NCBI RefSeq assembly: GCF_048323675.1
Contig: NZ_JBLWFK010000002.1
Span: 868,001-932,000, forward strand
Length of the DNA: 64,000 nucleotides
Source of the DNA: Mangrovimicrobium sp048323675
GTDB lineage: Bacteria > Pseudomonadota > Gammaproteobacteria > Pseudomonadales > Halieaceae
Direction of reading: 5' to 3'
Shown here: piece after piece, positions 15,176 through 25,049 of the stretch
Layout: the number at the start of each line of letters is the position of its first letter
How positions within the stretch are numbered: the stretch's first letter is position 1
Translations under genes and position numbers: made by a program
The notes under the pieces: model-generated
Told to the model about the DNA's origin: nothing
Database searches by the model: none
Seen by the model: only the letters and a program-made list of their open reading frames with translations

Positions 15176-15928
15176 TCACTGCACTTCAATGGTCACTGGT
15201 ATCCAGCGGTTGAGTATGTAGTCCAGGGTACCGTTGCTGCGCATCAGTTGCAGGCTGCGGTTCAATTCCCCGGCGAGCGCCTGGTCGTCCTTGCGCACTG
15301 CCCATGCCAGCATTTCCTCGGTCAGCGGCCGGTACATGCTGATCAGGTCCTGGTCCTGCTTGCTGTTGGCCAGCTGCCAGCTGGTGGGCGCGTCGTGGAT
15401 GTAGATATCGATCAGGTTATTGCGCAAGGCCTGGAAAGCTGCCGCGGAGTCCGCAAAGAATTTTATCTCGGCATCCGGCAATTCCCGCGCGGCAAAGGCT
15501 GCACCGGTGGTATCCGGTTCGACGCCGATGCGCACCCCTTCGCGGTAGATCGCCCAGGGCTGGGAAAAGCTTCCCACCTTGTCGCGGTGGATGATCGCCA
15601 TCTGGCCAACCCGCAGGTAGGGTTCGGTAAACTGGACCTCGCGGCTGCGCTCGGCGGTCGCGCTGAGACCGGACATGATCACGTCGATCCGGCCCGCCTG
15701 CAATGCGGGGATCAGTTCCGCGAAGGGCAGTTCCACGATGCGGACTTGCCGCGAGAGGATTTTACCCACGGCCCTGGCATTGTCGGCCTCTACCCCGAAC
15801 ACTTCGCCGCTCTGCCTGAACGCCAGCGGTGGGTAGTCGGTGGTCATACCGACGCGCAACTCGCCTGCCGCCGATGCCAGCAGGGGAAAGCACAGAATCA
15901 GGACCAGGGCGGATATTATTTTCCCCAT
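15176..15928 (-). CDS. Periplasmic solute-binding protein, family 3 (amino-acid type)
   Basis: 250 residues from ATG 15928, preceded by GAGGAG; a longer frame from 15973 lacks a ribosome site. A signal peptide is clear (MGKIISALVLILCFPLLASAAG, cleavage near residue 20). The mature part follows the family 3 binding-protein pattern: LRVGMTTDYPPLAFRQSGEVFGVEADNA, DVIMSGLSATAERSREVQFTEPYL, then the second lobe with GVRIGVEPDTTGAAFA and the hinge return DIYIHDAPTSW. No permease or ATPase gene is adjacent, so it may serve a remote ABC system or a sensor. Confidence 0.88.
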   Translation of the reverse strand: MGKIISALVLILCFPLLASAAGELRVGMTTDYPPLAFRQSGEVFGVEADNARAVGKILSRQVRIVELPFAELIPALQAGRIDVIMSGLSATAERSREVQFTEPYLRVGQMAIIHRDKVGSFSQPWAIYREGVRIGVEPDTTGAAFAARELPDAEIKFFADSAAAFQALRNNLIDIYIHDAPTSWQLANSKQDQDLISMYRPLTEEMLAWAVRKDDQALAGELNRSLQLMRSNGTLDYILNRWIPVTIEVQ

Positions 15929-16071
15929 GAACACTCCTCGAGCGGGTTTATTTTCCGGCCATGACTTTACCACTCATCGCGGTCTCGCCAAACCGCGAAA
16001 CTGAAAAGTGTGCTTGGGAACTGTACTTCCCTGCCGTAGAATGGGGCGAAAACCCTGTCACGCATGTAAAG

Positions 16072-16542
16072 ATGAGCTCACCCGAAACCCTCACCCGCAA
16101 ACTCCTCGAAGACTGGCTGGCAGAAGCCCGGGTCGAATTTCACACCTGTGACCAGTGCCCTGGCCTGCACCTGCCGATCCTCCAGGATATCGAAGGCGTC
16201 ATCGACAGCCGGCTGTTTCTCGAGCCCTGGGGGTTATTGCTGACCACCGAACTGGAAATCCGCCCGATGGCCCTGCTGCCGCTCGCGGCGGACCTGGGCA
16301 GGCTGTGCATGGATTACCCGACCCTGAAAATGTTCCAGGACGTGGTCGACGATGCGACGCCGCAGCTGGTGGTAGCCAGCCCGCAACTGGGCGCCGCGGG
16401 GCTTACCCTCGAACAGTTCGCGACTTTTGTCGGCACTACCGTGGCCGCTACGCGAAAAGTGGCGGAGGAATGCCTGCAGCTCAACTACCTGTTCGCCCCG
16501 GCCGATCCCAGCCTCACACCGGGCTCCCACGCCCTGCACTGA
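16072..16542 (+). CDS. YbjN-like small cytosolic protein
   Basis: 156 residues from ATG 16072 (MSSPETLTRKLLEDWL). The alternation of an N-terminal helix, a mixed beta region (RLFLEPWGLLLTTELEIRP) and C-terminal helices (LTLEQFATFVGTTVAATRKVAEECL) is like the YbjN/type III chaperone-like family, but I cannot name a function. The sequence between 15961 and 16072 is open in frame but looks like promoter or leader. It is convergent with the membrane protein gene at 16555, with only 12 bases between stops. Confidence 0.6.
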   Translation: MSSPETLTRKLLEDWLAEARVEFHTCDQCPGLHLPILQDIEGVIDSRLFLEPWGLLLTTELEIRPMALLPLAADLGRLCMDYPTLKMFQDVVDDATPQLVVASPQLGAAGLTLEQFATFVGTTVAATRKVAEECLQLNYLFAPADPSLTPGSHALH

Positions 16543-16554
16543 GAACAGTCGCGA

Positions 16555-17286
16555 CTACCCGGATTGCGAACGCAGGCCCGAAGGCCCGGGATTGTAGGAC
16601 AACTTGCGCAGGGTCTCCGTCTCGATTCCGACCAGTTGCTCATAGAGCAGGCCGCGGCCGACAAGGATAGCCGGCATCACCCAGATCAGCGGAATGCCGA
16701 ACAGGACCAGTGAGCCCAGCACCGCGAGTACCGCAATACAATCCAGCGCCAGCACCCGGAACCAGCAGCGATGAATAATTCGCCAGGACTGTGCGATCGC
16801 TGCAAACGGACCACACTGCTTGTCGACGGCGATCGGGATGGCCAGTTGGAAGCTGACCGCGAGATAGATGCCCGGCAATACCAGCAACAACAGGCCGAGG
16901 AAGATCAGGATGTGGGAGAAGATACTGACCAGCAACAGCTTGAGGGTGTAGCCGTACCAGTACAACAGGCTCCAGAATCGCGGGTGGTTACCCCGCGCGA
17001 AGGCGACACCAGCCACCCACAGGCCGCCGACCATCGGCAACAGCACAATGGTTTGCGCGAGCTCATCGAGGAACCCCGGGTAGGTTGAAATCCCGAAAAT
17101 TTCCTGGGTGCTGCCAGGTTCAGCGCCGCCCAGCAAGGTAAAGGCGGCGGTGAGTATGACCGCGCTACCGATGAACAGCAGCCAGCAGGCACAGGCTTCC
17201 AGTTTGCAGGTAGAACCAATCCGCCAGGACTCACGGACGATTTCGCGGACCGAGAAAGACTGCTGGGTCGCGCCGCTGGCTCCCAC
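16555..17286 (-). CDS. Integral membrane protein, GlpQ-membrane-domain/DUF975-like
   Basis: About 243 residues. I favour a GTG at 17286 because GGAGAGGGA stands just upstream; an ATG at 17340 would add 18 polar residues. Five or six hydrophobic segments are visible (for example ACWLLFIGSAVILTAAFTLL, HILIFLGLLLLVLPGIYLA and VLALDCIAVLAVLGSLVLF). The repeated pattern of long helices with an intervening PGIYLAVSFQLAIPIAV is common in the membrane domains attached to glycerophosphodiesterases and in DUF975 proteins. Role unknown; no operon partner is apparent. Confidence 0.6.
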   Translation of the reverse strand: MGASGATQQSFSVREIVRESWRIGSTCKLEACACWLLFIGSAVILTAAFTLLGGAEPGSTQEIFGISTYPGFLDELAQTIVLLPMVGGLWVAGVAFARGNHPRFWSLLYWYGYTLKLLLVSIFSHILIFLGLLLLVLPGIYLAVSFQLAIPIAVDKQCGPFAAIAQSWRIIHRCWFRVLALDCIAVLAVLGSLVLFGIPLIWVMPAILVGRGLLYEQLVGIETETLRKLSYNPGPSGLRSQSG

Positions 17287-17417
17287 GCTTGCTTCCCTCT
17301 CCCTGGATGAATGGCCTCCTTGCTGCTGGTCCCTGTGCATTCGGGGGGGCAGGCCTTGAGTCGCTGCTACGCTGATGGCGCCATTTTATGCCAGCTGCGA
17401 CCGCTAATCGACCCCCG

Positions 17418-20219
17418 TCAATTCCACTGATACTTCACGGTCGCCACGCTATCCACCGCTGCGTTTTCCCCGGGCGCCGCCAGCTCGAAGCTGAAACCGT
17501 CCGTGGGAACAGCGGCACCGCCGAAGGGCAGGTGCGGATTGAGGTAACGCTCCGGGTGCTGGTCCGAGAAACTGCTCACCGCATCAAAAGTAGTGCTTTC
17601 GCGTACCTGCATCTCGCCACCCACCGGCCGGTAGATTTCCAGGCCACGCGGGAACGGCTGGAGAGAGAATGGGGCATCCGCCGCATGGTCGGACCGCAGC
17701 CGCCTGTCATAGAGCCGGTACTGGGTCTTGCCGTCGCGAATACGCAGGTCGTAGTAGGTACTGGCGCTGAACAGGGCGTCCTTCTCCGGGCCGGGCAGGT
17801 ATTCATTCTCGATGGTGTAGCCGTACATCAGCTTGTGGCCCTGCCAGGCGACCTGTTCCACCGGCGGCTTACCATCCACCAGCCATTTCCCGCAGGACTT
17901 GCGACCTTCCGCTGAGACGTCGGACGAATAGTAGTCCGGCCGTCGTTCGTAACACATGACATCGATAAAGGCGCTTTCCAGCAGGGGCTGGGCGCTGTCG
18001 TCCAGCTCCCACCAGGTCCAGCCATCGCGCTCCTGGAAATACTTCGCCGGCAACACCGGCACATTGAATTCCTGGGGAATGGCGTCAACCACCAGCAGGT
18101 AGCCATTCCCCGGTCCGAACTGGGCGGGGTCGTTCTGGCTCCACAGGTAGGCGCCGTTGTAGTACCACATCAACACACCCGGGCGGTAATTGGCGGTCAC
18201 CGCACTCATCCCATGCTCCGGATCGGGATAGAACTTGAAGATGGGATCGCCGAGAACGGCGTCGTAGTTGGCCACTGCTGCAAAGTCGGCGTAGGGATCG
18301 CGGTATTCGAGCAGGTAGTACTGCGGCACCGTCAGGTGGTGGTTGCCGCCCGACAGCGTAAAACCGGTGTTTTTCCAGTCAGTGATCGCGGGCTCCTCGA
18401 ACGTCTCCAGGTAGTCCAGCGCCGGCAGGGCAATATTGTCCACCAGCGCCCCATCCTCGACCGCCGCACCGTCGGTAAAATAGGTGATGCGAATATCGAC
18501 CGGAGCGCCGCGAAATTCCTCGAGATCGAAGGTTGCGTGTACCCACTGGGCGTTTTTGCAGGGGTCGACAGAACTGTCGCCGATGCTGTCCTCAGCGAGC
18601 TTGCGCTCCCTGCCCGGGTCGCAACCGGCTGCGTTTTCCACCTTGCCGTCGCCATCCATGTCGCCGCTCAGGCCGGTAAATCCGGGCAGGTAACCATTGC
18701 CCTCATGTCCCTTCTGCGAGGGCATGACACTGTGCCGGTCGTCCACCCCTTCCTTGTCCGTCGGCAGCAGCCGCCGGTAGGGTTCGCCGACCCGTGCCGC
18801 TTCCACATAGAGGTAATCCCATTCCGCCTCGATACGGAACCACAGGTCCATGGACAACTGCAGCGCCTGTCCCGACGGGACCCCGGACAGGTCAAACCGG
18901 CGCGACAGGCTGCGGTTCATGTCGTTACCCTGGCCGGTATAGGCGGCCTGCCTGGCGTTGCCCGCCTGCAGGGGGCCGAGGTGCAGGTCGCGGTACTTCG
19001 GCGGCAGGATCACCATTGCCGCGTCGCAGGCTGCCCCCCCGCCACTATCGACCCCGTTCCACTGGTTCATCACCTTGAGTTCGATACTGCCGGATTTCTC
19101 GCCCCCGAACCGGGGCGGCTTCACGATGCAGGGTTGCATCCAGCCCAGTACCATGCGGCTCCAGGCACTCATTTCCTGGGGTACCGGACTCCGGGTGCTG
19201 GACATGGCGTCCCATGAGCCGGTCGAATTGTTGGTCTGGCGGGCGTAGATATCGGGAAGCCCGAGGGAGTGGCCAAACTCGTGTATGAACGTGCTGACGT
19301 CGGTGTACTCCGACTGCATGTTGAAGTCCAGCAACCACAGGCCGTCCCCGACCTCTATCCCGCCGCGGACATTGCGGACTCCCGCGATCTCGGGACCGCT
19401 GTCGAGGTTGTACAGCAGTGACGAGCGATGTGGCCAGATGCGATCGGCACAGGCTTTTTCCTCGTCCGAGAGCGATTCGAAGGCGTCGGCAGGCGACTGC
19501 ACGTTGAGTTTTTCATCGAGCTTGTACAGGCCCTGGCAATCGGATTGTCCCTTGCCGGCCACGATGACCACGAAGTGATCGATGTAGCCGTCCGGCTCAT
19601 CGCGGTTGCCGTCATCGTCGAAGTCGAGAGGATCCCACTGGTCGTAGTCGCGCCAGGGAAAGTCGGGATAGTCCCGGTAGGCGACCTTCAGGGCATCCAC
19701 GACCACGTCGTCGCTGTTGATGTCGTTGCGCCAGATACCGTCGCTGCTCTGCACCGGCCGGCCATAGAAATGCAGGGGGCGATCAAGCTGGACCACGGGC
19801 AAGATATCGCCGGTGACGTTGTAGCGGCCGCGCGACTGGTGGCGGTAGTAATGCGAGAGCGTTTTGGCCTGCGGGTTGCCGGTCCCGCCGCCAAACAGCA
19901 GTTCCTCGAACCAGGACTGGTTTTTGGCGTCCTGCTGCGGATCCCCCGCGAAGCGGTCGAAGCCCTTGTCGGCAAAGCTGACCGGCAGGATCAGCAATTT
20001 GTGGGGACGCTCTGCCGGCGCGAACACCGGCCGGATTGCATCGCTCTTGATTTGCGGGTGACCGAGCAGGTCGAAACGGTAGGCCGCAAGGTCTTCCACC
20101 ATCTGGATGGCAGCCGGGTCCACGGCGTCCGGGTCCTGGGCGGCGTTGGCGACCCCGCAAACACCGAACTTCACGACCACACCGCAGATCATCAACAAAG
20201 ATACACGCAACAACCTCAT
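17418..20219 (-). CDS. Secreted M6-family (immune inhibitor A-like) metalloprotease
   Basis: 933 residues with an N-terminal signal peptide (LLMICGVVVKFGVCGVANA, cleavage near 27) and AGGAGA before the ATG. The zinc site is His313-Glu314-x-x-His317 (STFIHEFGHSLGLPDIY), with the downstream GLPD typical of M6 peptidases. The N-terminal segment LLILPVSFADKGF and the DPLDFDDDGNRDEPDGYIDHFVVI region also fit this family and include calcium-type acidic loops. Beyond about residue 450 the sequence is beta-rich, with a DMDGDGKVENAAG loop that may bind calcium, and is probably an accessory domain. It stands alone and would degrade extracellular protein. Confidence 0.88.
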   Translation of the reverse strand: MRLLRVSLLMICGVVVKFGVCGVANAAQDPDAVDPAAIQMVEDLAAYRFDLLGHPQIKSDAIRPVFAPAERPHKLLILPVSFADKGFDRFAGDPQQDAKNQSWFEELLFGGGTGNPQAKTLSHYYRHQSRGRYNVTGDILPVVQLDRPLHFYGRPVQSSDGIWRNDINSDDVVVDALKVAYRDYPDFPWRDYDQWDPLDFDDDGNRDEPDGYIDHFVVIVAGKGQSDCQGLYKLDEKLNVQSPADAFESLSDEEKACADRIWPHRSSLLYNLDSGPEIAGVRNVRGGIEVGDGLWLLDFNMQSEYTDVSTFIHEFGHSLGLPDIYARQTNNSTGSWDAMSSTRSPVPQEMSAWSRMVLGWMQPCIVKPPRFGGEKSGSIELKVMNQWNGVDSGGGAACDAAMVILPPKYRDLHLGPLQAGNARQAAYTGQGNDMNRSLSRRFDLSGVPSGQALQLSMDLWFRIEAEWDYLYVEAARVGEPYRRLLPTDKEGVDDRHSVMPSQKGHEGNGYLPGFTGLSGDMDGDGKVENAAGCDPGRERKLAEDSIGDSSVDPCKNAQWVHATFDLEEFRGAPVDIRITYFTDGAAVEDGALVDNIALPALDYLETFEEPAITDWKNTGFTLSGGNHHLTVPQYYLLEYRDPYADFAAVANYDAVLGDPIFKFYPDPEHGMSAVTANYRPGVLMWYYNGAYLWSQNDPAQFGPGNGYLLVVDAIPQEFNVPVLPAKYFQERDGWTWWELDDSAQPLLESAFIDVMCYERRPDYYSSDVSAEGRKSCGKWLVDGKPPVEQVAWQGHKLMYGYTIENEYLPGPEKDALFSASTYYDLRIRDGKTQYRLYDRRLRSDHAADAPFSLQPFPRGLEIYRPVGGEMQVRESTTFDAVSSFSDQHPERYLNPHLPFGGAAVPTDGFSFELAAPGENAAVDSVATVKYQWN

Positions 20220-20431
20220 CGGGCTGGTCTCCTGAACGTACTGTGCGGAATCGGAACGAGGTTTCCCGGTTGCAGGGGATACCGCAAACGAAAATGTCCT
20301 ACCGGATCTGGTGAAAAATCGTCCACATGCAACTTCGCTGGAAAACTCCCGAGTCTACCAGCTGGGCTGCCCGAATTCGGCGAAATTTTACCCCTATTTG
20401 GGCAGGTACCAACCACCCGTTTCCCAGCCGG

Positions 20432-23400
20432 TCAGCGGTCCCGCAGGCTGAACAGCGCGGTATTGCCGCCCCGGGCAGTCATATCCTCGGTACGGGTACA
20501 CTCCGTGGCAAAGCGCAGCAGGTAGTGCGGTCCACCGGCCTTCGGCCCGGTGCCGGACAGCCGCTGGCCGCCGAAGGGATTTACCCCCACCACCGCCCCA
20601 ACCATGTTGCGATTGATATAGGTATTGCCGATACGGGTGGATTCGAGCACCTCGCGGGCGAAGCCGTCGATGCGGCTGTGCACCCCCAGGGTGAGGCCGA
20701 AAGCGGAGGCGTCGATATCCCGGAGTACCCTGCCGATTTCCCCCGCGCGATAGCGCGCGACGTGCAGCACCGGGCCAAACACTTCCCCCGGCAGGCTGCC
20801 GATGCCCTCCACCCCGAATACCCGCGGTGGTACGAACCAGCCGGCGGCGTGCTGCGGTAACGTTTCGCAGGCGGCGAGGCACCTCCCCGCCTGCGTCAGC
20901 TGCAGGCAGTAGGTCTCCAGGCTATCGCGCGCCTCGCGGTCGATTACCGGACCGATATCCGTCGCCAGGTCGGCGGGATCGCCGATAGCCAGCTCGGCCA
21001 TTGCGCCGCGGAGCATCTCCAGCACGGGATCGGCGATGTCCTCCTGCAGGTAGAGAATGCGCAGCGCGCTGCAGCGCTGGCCGGCACTGTGAAACGCCGA
21101 GCGGATCACGTCGTCGACCAGTTGCTCCGGCAGCGCGGTGGCATCCGCGAGCATGGCGTTGAGCCCGCCGGTCTCGGCAATCAGCGGGATAATCGCGCCG
21201 TCCCGCGCCGCCAACTGCCGATTGATGGCCGCGGCGGTGGCCAGGCTGCCGGTAAACGCCACGCCGGCGAGGCGATCATCCGCCAGCACCTGCCGGCCAA
21301 TTGCCGGGCCGTCACCCGGCAGCAGGTGCAGCACTTCGACCGGGACGCCGGCTGCATGGAGCAGCCTGACGACCCGGGCCGCAACCAGCGGTGTCTGCTC
21401 TGCGGGTTTGGCCAGCACCGCATTTCCCGCCATCAGCGCCGCAGCGACCTGGCCGGTAAAAATCGCCAGTGGGAAATTCCACGGGCTGACACAGAAAAAT
21501 ACGCCCCTGCCGTGCAGCGACAGGCGGTTGCTCTCCCCCGCCGGCCCCGGCAAATCCCGCGGCGCCAGTGTCACCCTGCCCTGGGCCGCGTAATAGCGGC
21601 AGAAATCCACCGCCTCGCGCAGCTCCGACAGCGCGTCGGGCAGGGTGCGCCCGGCTTCCCGCACCAGCAGCCGCAGCAATTCGTCGCGGTGCTGCTCGAA
21701 CAGGTCGGCCGCGCGCTCCAGGCACCCGGCGCGCGAATCTGCACCACTGCGGTCCCAGTCGCGCCAGGCTCGCGCCGCGCTGGCCATGGCGGTATCGATC
21801 GCCTGCGCAGCGGCGGGCACGACTTCACCGAGCGTTTCCCGGGCATCTGCCGGTGAGGTGATGGCATCGCCGGCGCCCCCCCAGTCCACGCCGTCGACAA
21901 TCGGCGCCGCTGACAGCGACCCGGGGGAAGCACTGGAGACGGCCTTTAACAGAGGGGGGACGACCAGGGGATCCGCGAGGTCCAGGCCGGCGGAATTGCG
22001 CCAGGGTATGGCCGCGGTGGCATAGAGGTCTGCGGGCCGGGGAATCTGTGGATGGCGCCGGGACTTGAGCGCAGTTGTGGCCGCAACCGGGTCCTCCACC
22101 AGCTGCGCAACCGGCACCTGGGCATCGAGGAAGCGATTGACGAAGGAACTGTTGGCACCGTTTTCCAGCAGCCGCCGCACCAGATAGGGCAGCAGGTCCC
22201 GGTGGCTGCCAACCGGGGCGTAGATGCGCACCGGCTGCGCCGGCAGGTCCTGCGCCAGGGCCTCGTAGAGCAGGTGTCCCATGCCGTGCAGGCGCTGGAA
22301 TTCAAAGTCCCCCGCTGCCCCGGCCAGCGCCAGCACCTGCCTGACCGTGTGGGCGTTGTGGGTGGCAAACTGGGGGTAGATGGACCCGGGGCATTGCAGC
22401 AGCGTCTGCGCACAGACCTGGTAGGACAGGTCGGTGTGGCACTTGCGGGTAAATACCGGGTAATCCGCCAGCCCCAGCTCCTGGGCGTGCTTGATCTCGC
22501 TGTCCCAGTAGGCGCCCTTTACCAGCCGGACCATGATCCGCCGTTTGCTGCAGCGGGCCAGTTCCAGCAGCCAGCGCGCCACCGGCACCGCCCGCTTCTG
22601 GTAGGCCTGCAGGACAAACCCCAGCCCCTGCCAACTGGCCAGCGCCGGGTCATGGGCCAGCGCCTCGAACAGGCTCAGCGACAGGTCCAGGCGCTGGCTT
22701 TCCTCGGCATCGATGCTCAGGCCGATGTCGCCTTCGCGAGCCAGCAGCGCCAGCGCGCGCAGGCGCGGCAGCAATTCCGCGACAACGCGCTGCTGCTGGG
22801 CGTACTCGTAGCGCGGGTGCAGGGCCGACAGTTTGATCGAGATGCCGTCGGCTGCGTACACGTCGCCGCGTTTGCCCGCGGCAATCCGTTCGATAGCGTG
22901 CTGGTAGGCGTCAAAGTAACCTTGCGCAGCAGCGGCTGTCCGGGCTCCTTCGCCGAGCATGTCGAAAGAATATCTCAGCGCCGCGCCCCGGTTACGGGAG
23001 GAATGGGACAGCGCCTCTTCGATGCTGCGACCGAGCACGTACTGGCGACCGAGAATGCGCATCGCCTGCATTACCGAGGCCCGCACCAGGGGTTCGCCGA
23101 GGCGGTTGACCAGCCGTTGCATCCAGGAGTCGGGGTCGCGCTCGATGGCGGGGTCGAGACCGATCACCCGGCCAGTCAGCATCAGCCCCCAGACCGAGGC
23201 GTTGACGAACGAAGAGGTCGATTTACCGCGGTGGGCGGCCCAGTCGCCGCTGCGAATCTTCTCCGCAATCAGGCGGTCGGCAGTGGCGTCGTCCGGCACC
23301 CGCAGCAGGGATTCCGCGAGGCACATGAGCGCGATCCCCTCCTGGTTGGAGAGGCCAAATTCCATCAGGAAGGCGTCCAGTGTGCCGGCCCGGTGGCTGC

Positions 23401-23563
23401 GGCTGCGGCAGCGGTCCACCAGGGCGGCGGCCTGCCGGCACACCTCGCCTCGCGCCTCTGCGTCCAGGCGGGCAGCCGCCAACAGTTCACCCACGACCCG
23501 GGATTCATCGGCGCACCAGGCGCGACGAATCGCCAGGCGGATTGCATCGAGTTCATCGGGCAC
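20432..23563 (-). CDS. putA: Bifunctional proline dehydrogenase/L-glutamate gamma-semialdehyde dehydrogenase
   Basis: 1043 residues from a GTG at 23563 that follows GGAGGA. The PRODH barrel (about 80-480) shows ISIKLSALHPRYEYAQ, LSIDAEESQRLDL, MVRLVKGAYWDSEIKHAQ and FATHNAHT. The ALDH part shows VSPWNFPLAIFTGQ, FTGSLATA, catalytic Glu in AETGG and Cys831 in GQRCSALR. It lacks the N-terminal ribbon-helix-helix of E. coli PutA, so it is an enzyme only, not a self-repressor, and also lacks the long C-terminal extension. It converts proline to glutamate with FAD and NAD. The purU gene follows upstream on the same strand. Confidence 0.95.
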   Translation of the reverse strand: MPDELDAIRLAIRRAWCADESRVVGELLAAARLDAEARGEVCRQAAALVDRCRSRSHRAGTLDAFLMEFGLSNQEGIALMCLAESLLRVPDDATADRLIAEKIRSGDWAAHRGKSTSSFVNASVWGLMLTGRVIGLDPAIERDPDSWMQRLVNRLGEPLVRASVMQAMRILGRQYVLGRSIEEALSHSSRNRGAALRYSFDMLGEGARTAAAAQGYFDAYQHAIERIAAGKRGDVYAADGISIKLSALHPRYEYAQQQRVVAELLPRLRALALLAREGDIGLSIDAEESQRLDLSLSLFEALAHDPALASWQGLGFVLQAYQKRAVPVARWLLELARCSKRRIMVRLVKGAYWDSEIKHAQELGLADYPVFTRKCHTDLSYQVCAQTLLQCPGSIYPQFATHNAHTVRQVLALAGAAGDFEFQRLHGMGHLLYEALAQDLPAQPVRIYAPVGSHRDLLPYLVRRLLENGANSSFVNRFLDAQVPVAQLVEDPVAATTALKSRRHPQIPRPADLYATAAIPWRNSAGLDLADPLVVPPLLKAVSSASPGSLSAAPIVDGVDWGGAGDAITSPADARETLGEVVPAAAQAIDTAMASAARAWRDWDRSGADSRAGCLERAADLFEQHRDELLRLLVREAGRTLPDALSELREAVDFCRYYAAQGRVTLAPRDLPGPAGESNRLSLHGRGVFFCVSPWNFPLAIFTGQVAAALMAGNAVLAKPAEQTPLVAARVVRLLHAAGVPVEVLHLLPGDGPAIGRQVLADDRLAGVAFTGSLATAAAINRQLAARDGAIIPLIAETGGLNAMLADATALPEQLVDDVIRSAFHSAGQRCSALRILYLQEDIADPVLEMLRGAMAELAIGDPADLATDIGPVIDREARDSLETYCLQLTQAGRCLAACETLPQHAAGWFVPPRVFGVEGIGSLPGEVFGPVLHVARYRAGEIGRVLRDIDASAFGLTLGVHSRIDGFAREVLESTRIGNTYINRNMVGAVVGVNPFGGQRLSGTGPKAGGPHYLLRFATECTRTEDMTARGGNTALFSLRDR

Positions 23564-23659
23564 GGCGTATCCTCCAGTGCACCGGGCTATTTTCAGCACC
23601 ACAGCGCGGGCTGTCTATCCCCCGCGGGGATAGTGCCGCTCAGTAGGCCGGCAGCGGAA

Positions 23660-24535
23660 TTACAGGATTACCGTGCGCTGGCCATTGAGAATGACCCGCT
23701 GTTCACAGTGCAGGCGCACGGCGTTGGACAGGGCGGTGGATTCGATATCGTGCCCCAGGTGCACCATCTGTTCGACCGAGATTTCGTGGTCGATAGGGCG
23801 TACCTCCTGGGCGATGATCGGCCCTTCGTCGAGGTCCCGGGTGACGTAATGGGCGGTCGCACCGATCACCTTGACGCCGCGCTCGTAGGCCTGGTGGTAG
23901 GGTTTCGCCCCCTTGAAGCCGGGCAGGAAGGAGTGGTGGATATTGATCGCCCTGCCCTGCAACTGCTCGCAAAGACCATCGGACAGGATCTGCATGTAGC
24001 GGGCCAGCACCAGCAGGTCGCCGCCCGCTTCCCCGAAGATCCGCATCAGCTCGGCTTCCTGCTGCAATTTCGTGTCTGCGGTCACCGGCAGGTAGTGGTA
24101 GGGCAGCCCGTACCACTCGACCAGGGCCCGGCAGTCCTCGTGGTTACTGACCACGGCGACGATATTGGCCGGCAATGCCCCGGCGCGCCACTTGGTCAGC
24201 AGGGCGCTGAGGCAGTGGTCATATTTCGATACCGCCAGCACCAGTCGCGGGCGGTCGGCCGCGCAGCGCAGGTTGTACTGCATGTCGAGTTCCCTGGCGA
24301 GCGCTTGCAGGCGCTGGTTGAAGACCTCGAAACTGACATTCATGGCACTGATGTCGAATACGCAGCGGAGGAAAAATGTGCGGCTGACGGGATCAGAATA
24401 ATTGGATACTTCGGTGATATTGGCGCCAACTTCATAGAGCAGGCCGGAATAAAGCGCCACCACGCCGGTGCGATCAGGGCATTTGAAAGACAGGATATAA
24501 GCGTTGCAAGCATCCGCTTCGGCGGCTGTGGACAT
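23660..24535 (-). CDS. purU: Formyltetrahydrofolate deformylase
   Basis: 291 residues from ATG 24535, close to the usual length. An N-terminal ACT domain (YILSFKCPDRTGVVALYSGLLYE, then SRTFFLRCVFDI) is followed by a formyltransferase-type domain with INIHHSFLPGFKGAKPYHQAYERGVKVIGATAHYV and DEGPIIAQEVRPIDH, including the catalytic NIHHS and the downstream Asp. PurU releases formate from 10-formyl-THF, feeding PurT and balancing one-carbon units. It lies 96 bases upstream of putA on the same strand; the link, if any, is through amino-acid catabolism. Confidence 0.95.
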   Translation of the reverse strand: MSTAAEADACNAYILSFKCPDRTGVVALYSGLLYEVGANITEVSNYSDPVSRTFFLRCVFDISAMNVSFEVFNQRLQALARELDMQYNLRCAADRPRLVLAVSKYDHCLSALLTKWRAGALPANIVAVVSNHEDCRALVEWYGLPYHYLPVTADTKLQQEAELMRIFGEAGGDLLVLARYMQILSDGLCEQLQGRAINIHHSFLPGFKGAKPYHQAYERGVKVIGATAHYVTRDLDEGPIIAQEVRPIDHEISVEQMVHLGHDIESTALSNAVRLHCEQRVILNGQRTVIL

Positions 24536-24675
24536 CGGCGGTGTTCCCGGCACTGGTTGGGGGGTGGCTATTGTTCCAAAGCCGGGACCGCCACGTAAAG
24601 GCCTGTCTGGCCCGGGTTGGGCAGCGAGTGACGATGGGTAACTGTTACAGCGGCGTTACAGTACGACTACAGGGT

Positions 24676-24909
24676 TCAGATTTCCCCGTTGAAAGCGACC
24701 CGCTTGCTGTCGAGTTCCGCGCGCAACCTGTCTACGCGCCGCTGAAGCTCCCGCAACTGCCCCTCTGCGCGTGCCAGGTGGTATTCGAGTTCCTCGACCT
24801 CCTCTGCACTGGCCTGGGCAGCGAATACCCGTTCCCGGTTATGGTAGCTACTCAGGACAGCATTAATGCGCTGTTGAATGGATTCAACTGTTGGTTTTTG
24901 TTCTGCCAC
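24676..24909 (-). CDS. Small coiled-coil protein of unknown function
   Basis: About 77 residues from a GTG at 24909 preceded by GGGGTG; an ATG at 24924 would add five residues. The protein is almost entirely charged helix (IQQRINAVLSSYHNRERVFAAQ, then EEVEELEYHLARAEGQLREL) with heptad spacing of Leu, so a coiled coil is likely. No signal or membrane segment. Codon use resembles its neighbours. I do not recognise a family. Confidence 0.6.
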   Translation of the reverse strand: MAEQKPTVESIQQRINAVLSSYHNRERVFAAQASAEEVEELEYHLARAEGQLRELQRRVDRLRAELDSKRVAFNGEI

Positions 24910-25049
24910 GGTAACACCCCGCATGCGGCTTGGTTTATCAGCTTTTGCCCTATGCCTCACTGGTCCTGATTATTTTTTGTACTATCAGGACCATAGCGCA
25001 TTGGCGAGACAATGCAAGCATCAATCGCAGAACTCAATTACAGGATATT

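Noticed and set aside
22052..24598. 848-codon rightward open frame opposite putA and purU
   Set aside because: Spans two well-supported genes on the opposite strand; composition is that of an antisense shadow.
24638..24648. GTAACTGTTAC palindrome between purU and the coiled-coil gene
   Set aside because: Short and isolated; chance occurrence cannot be excluded.
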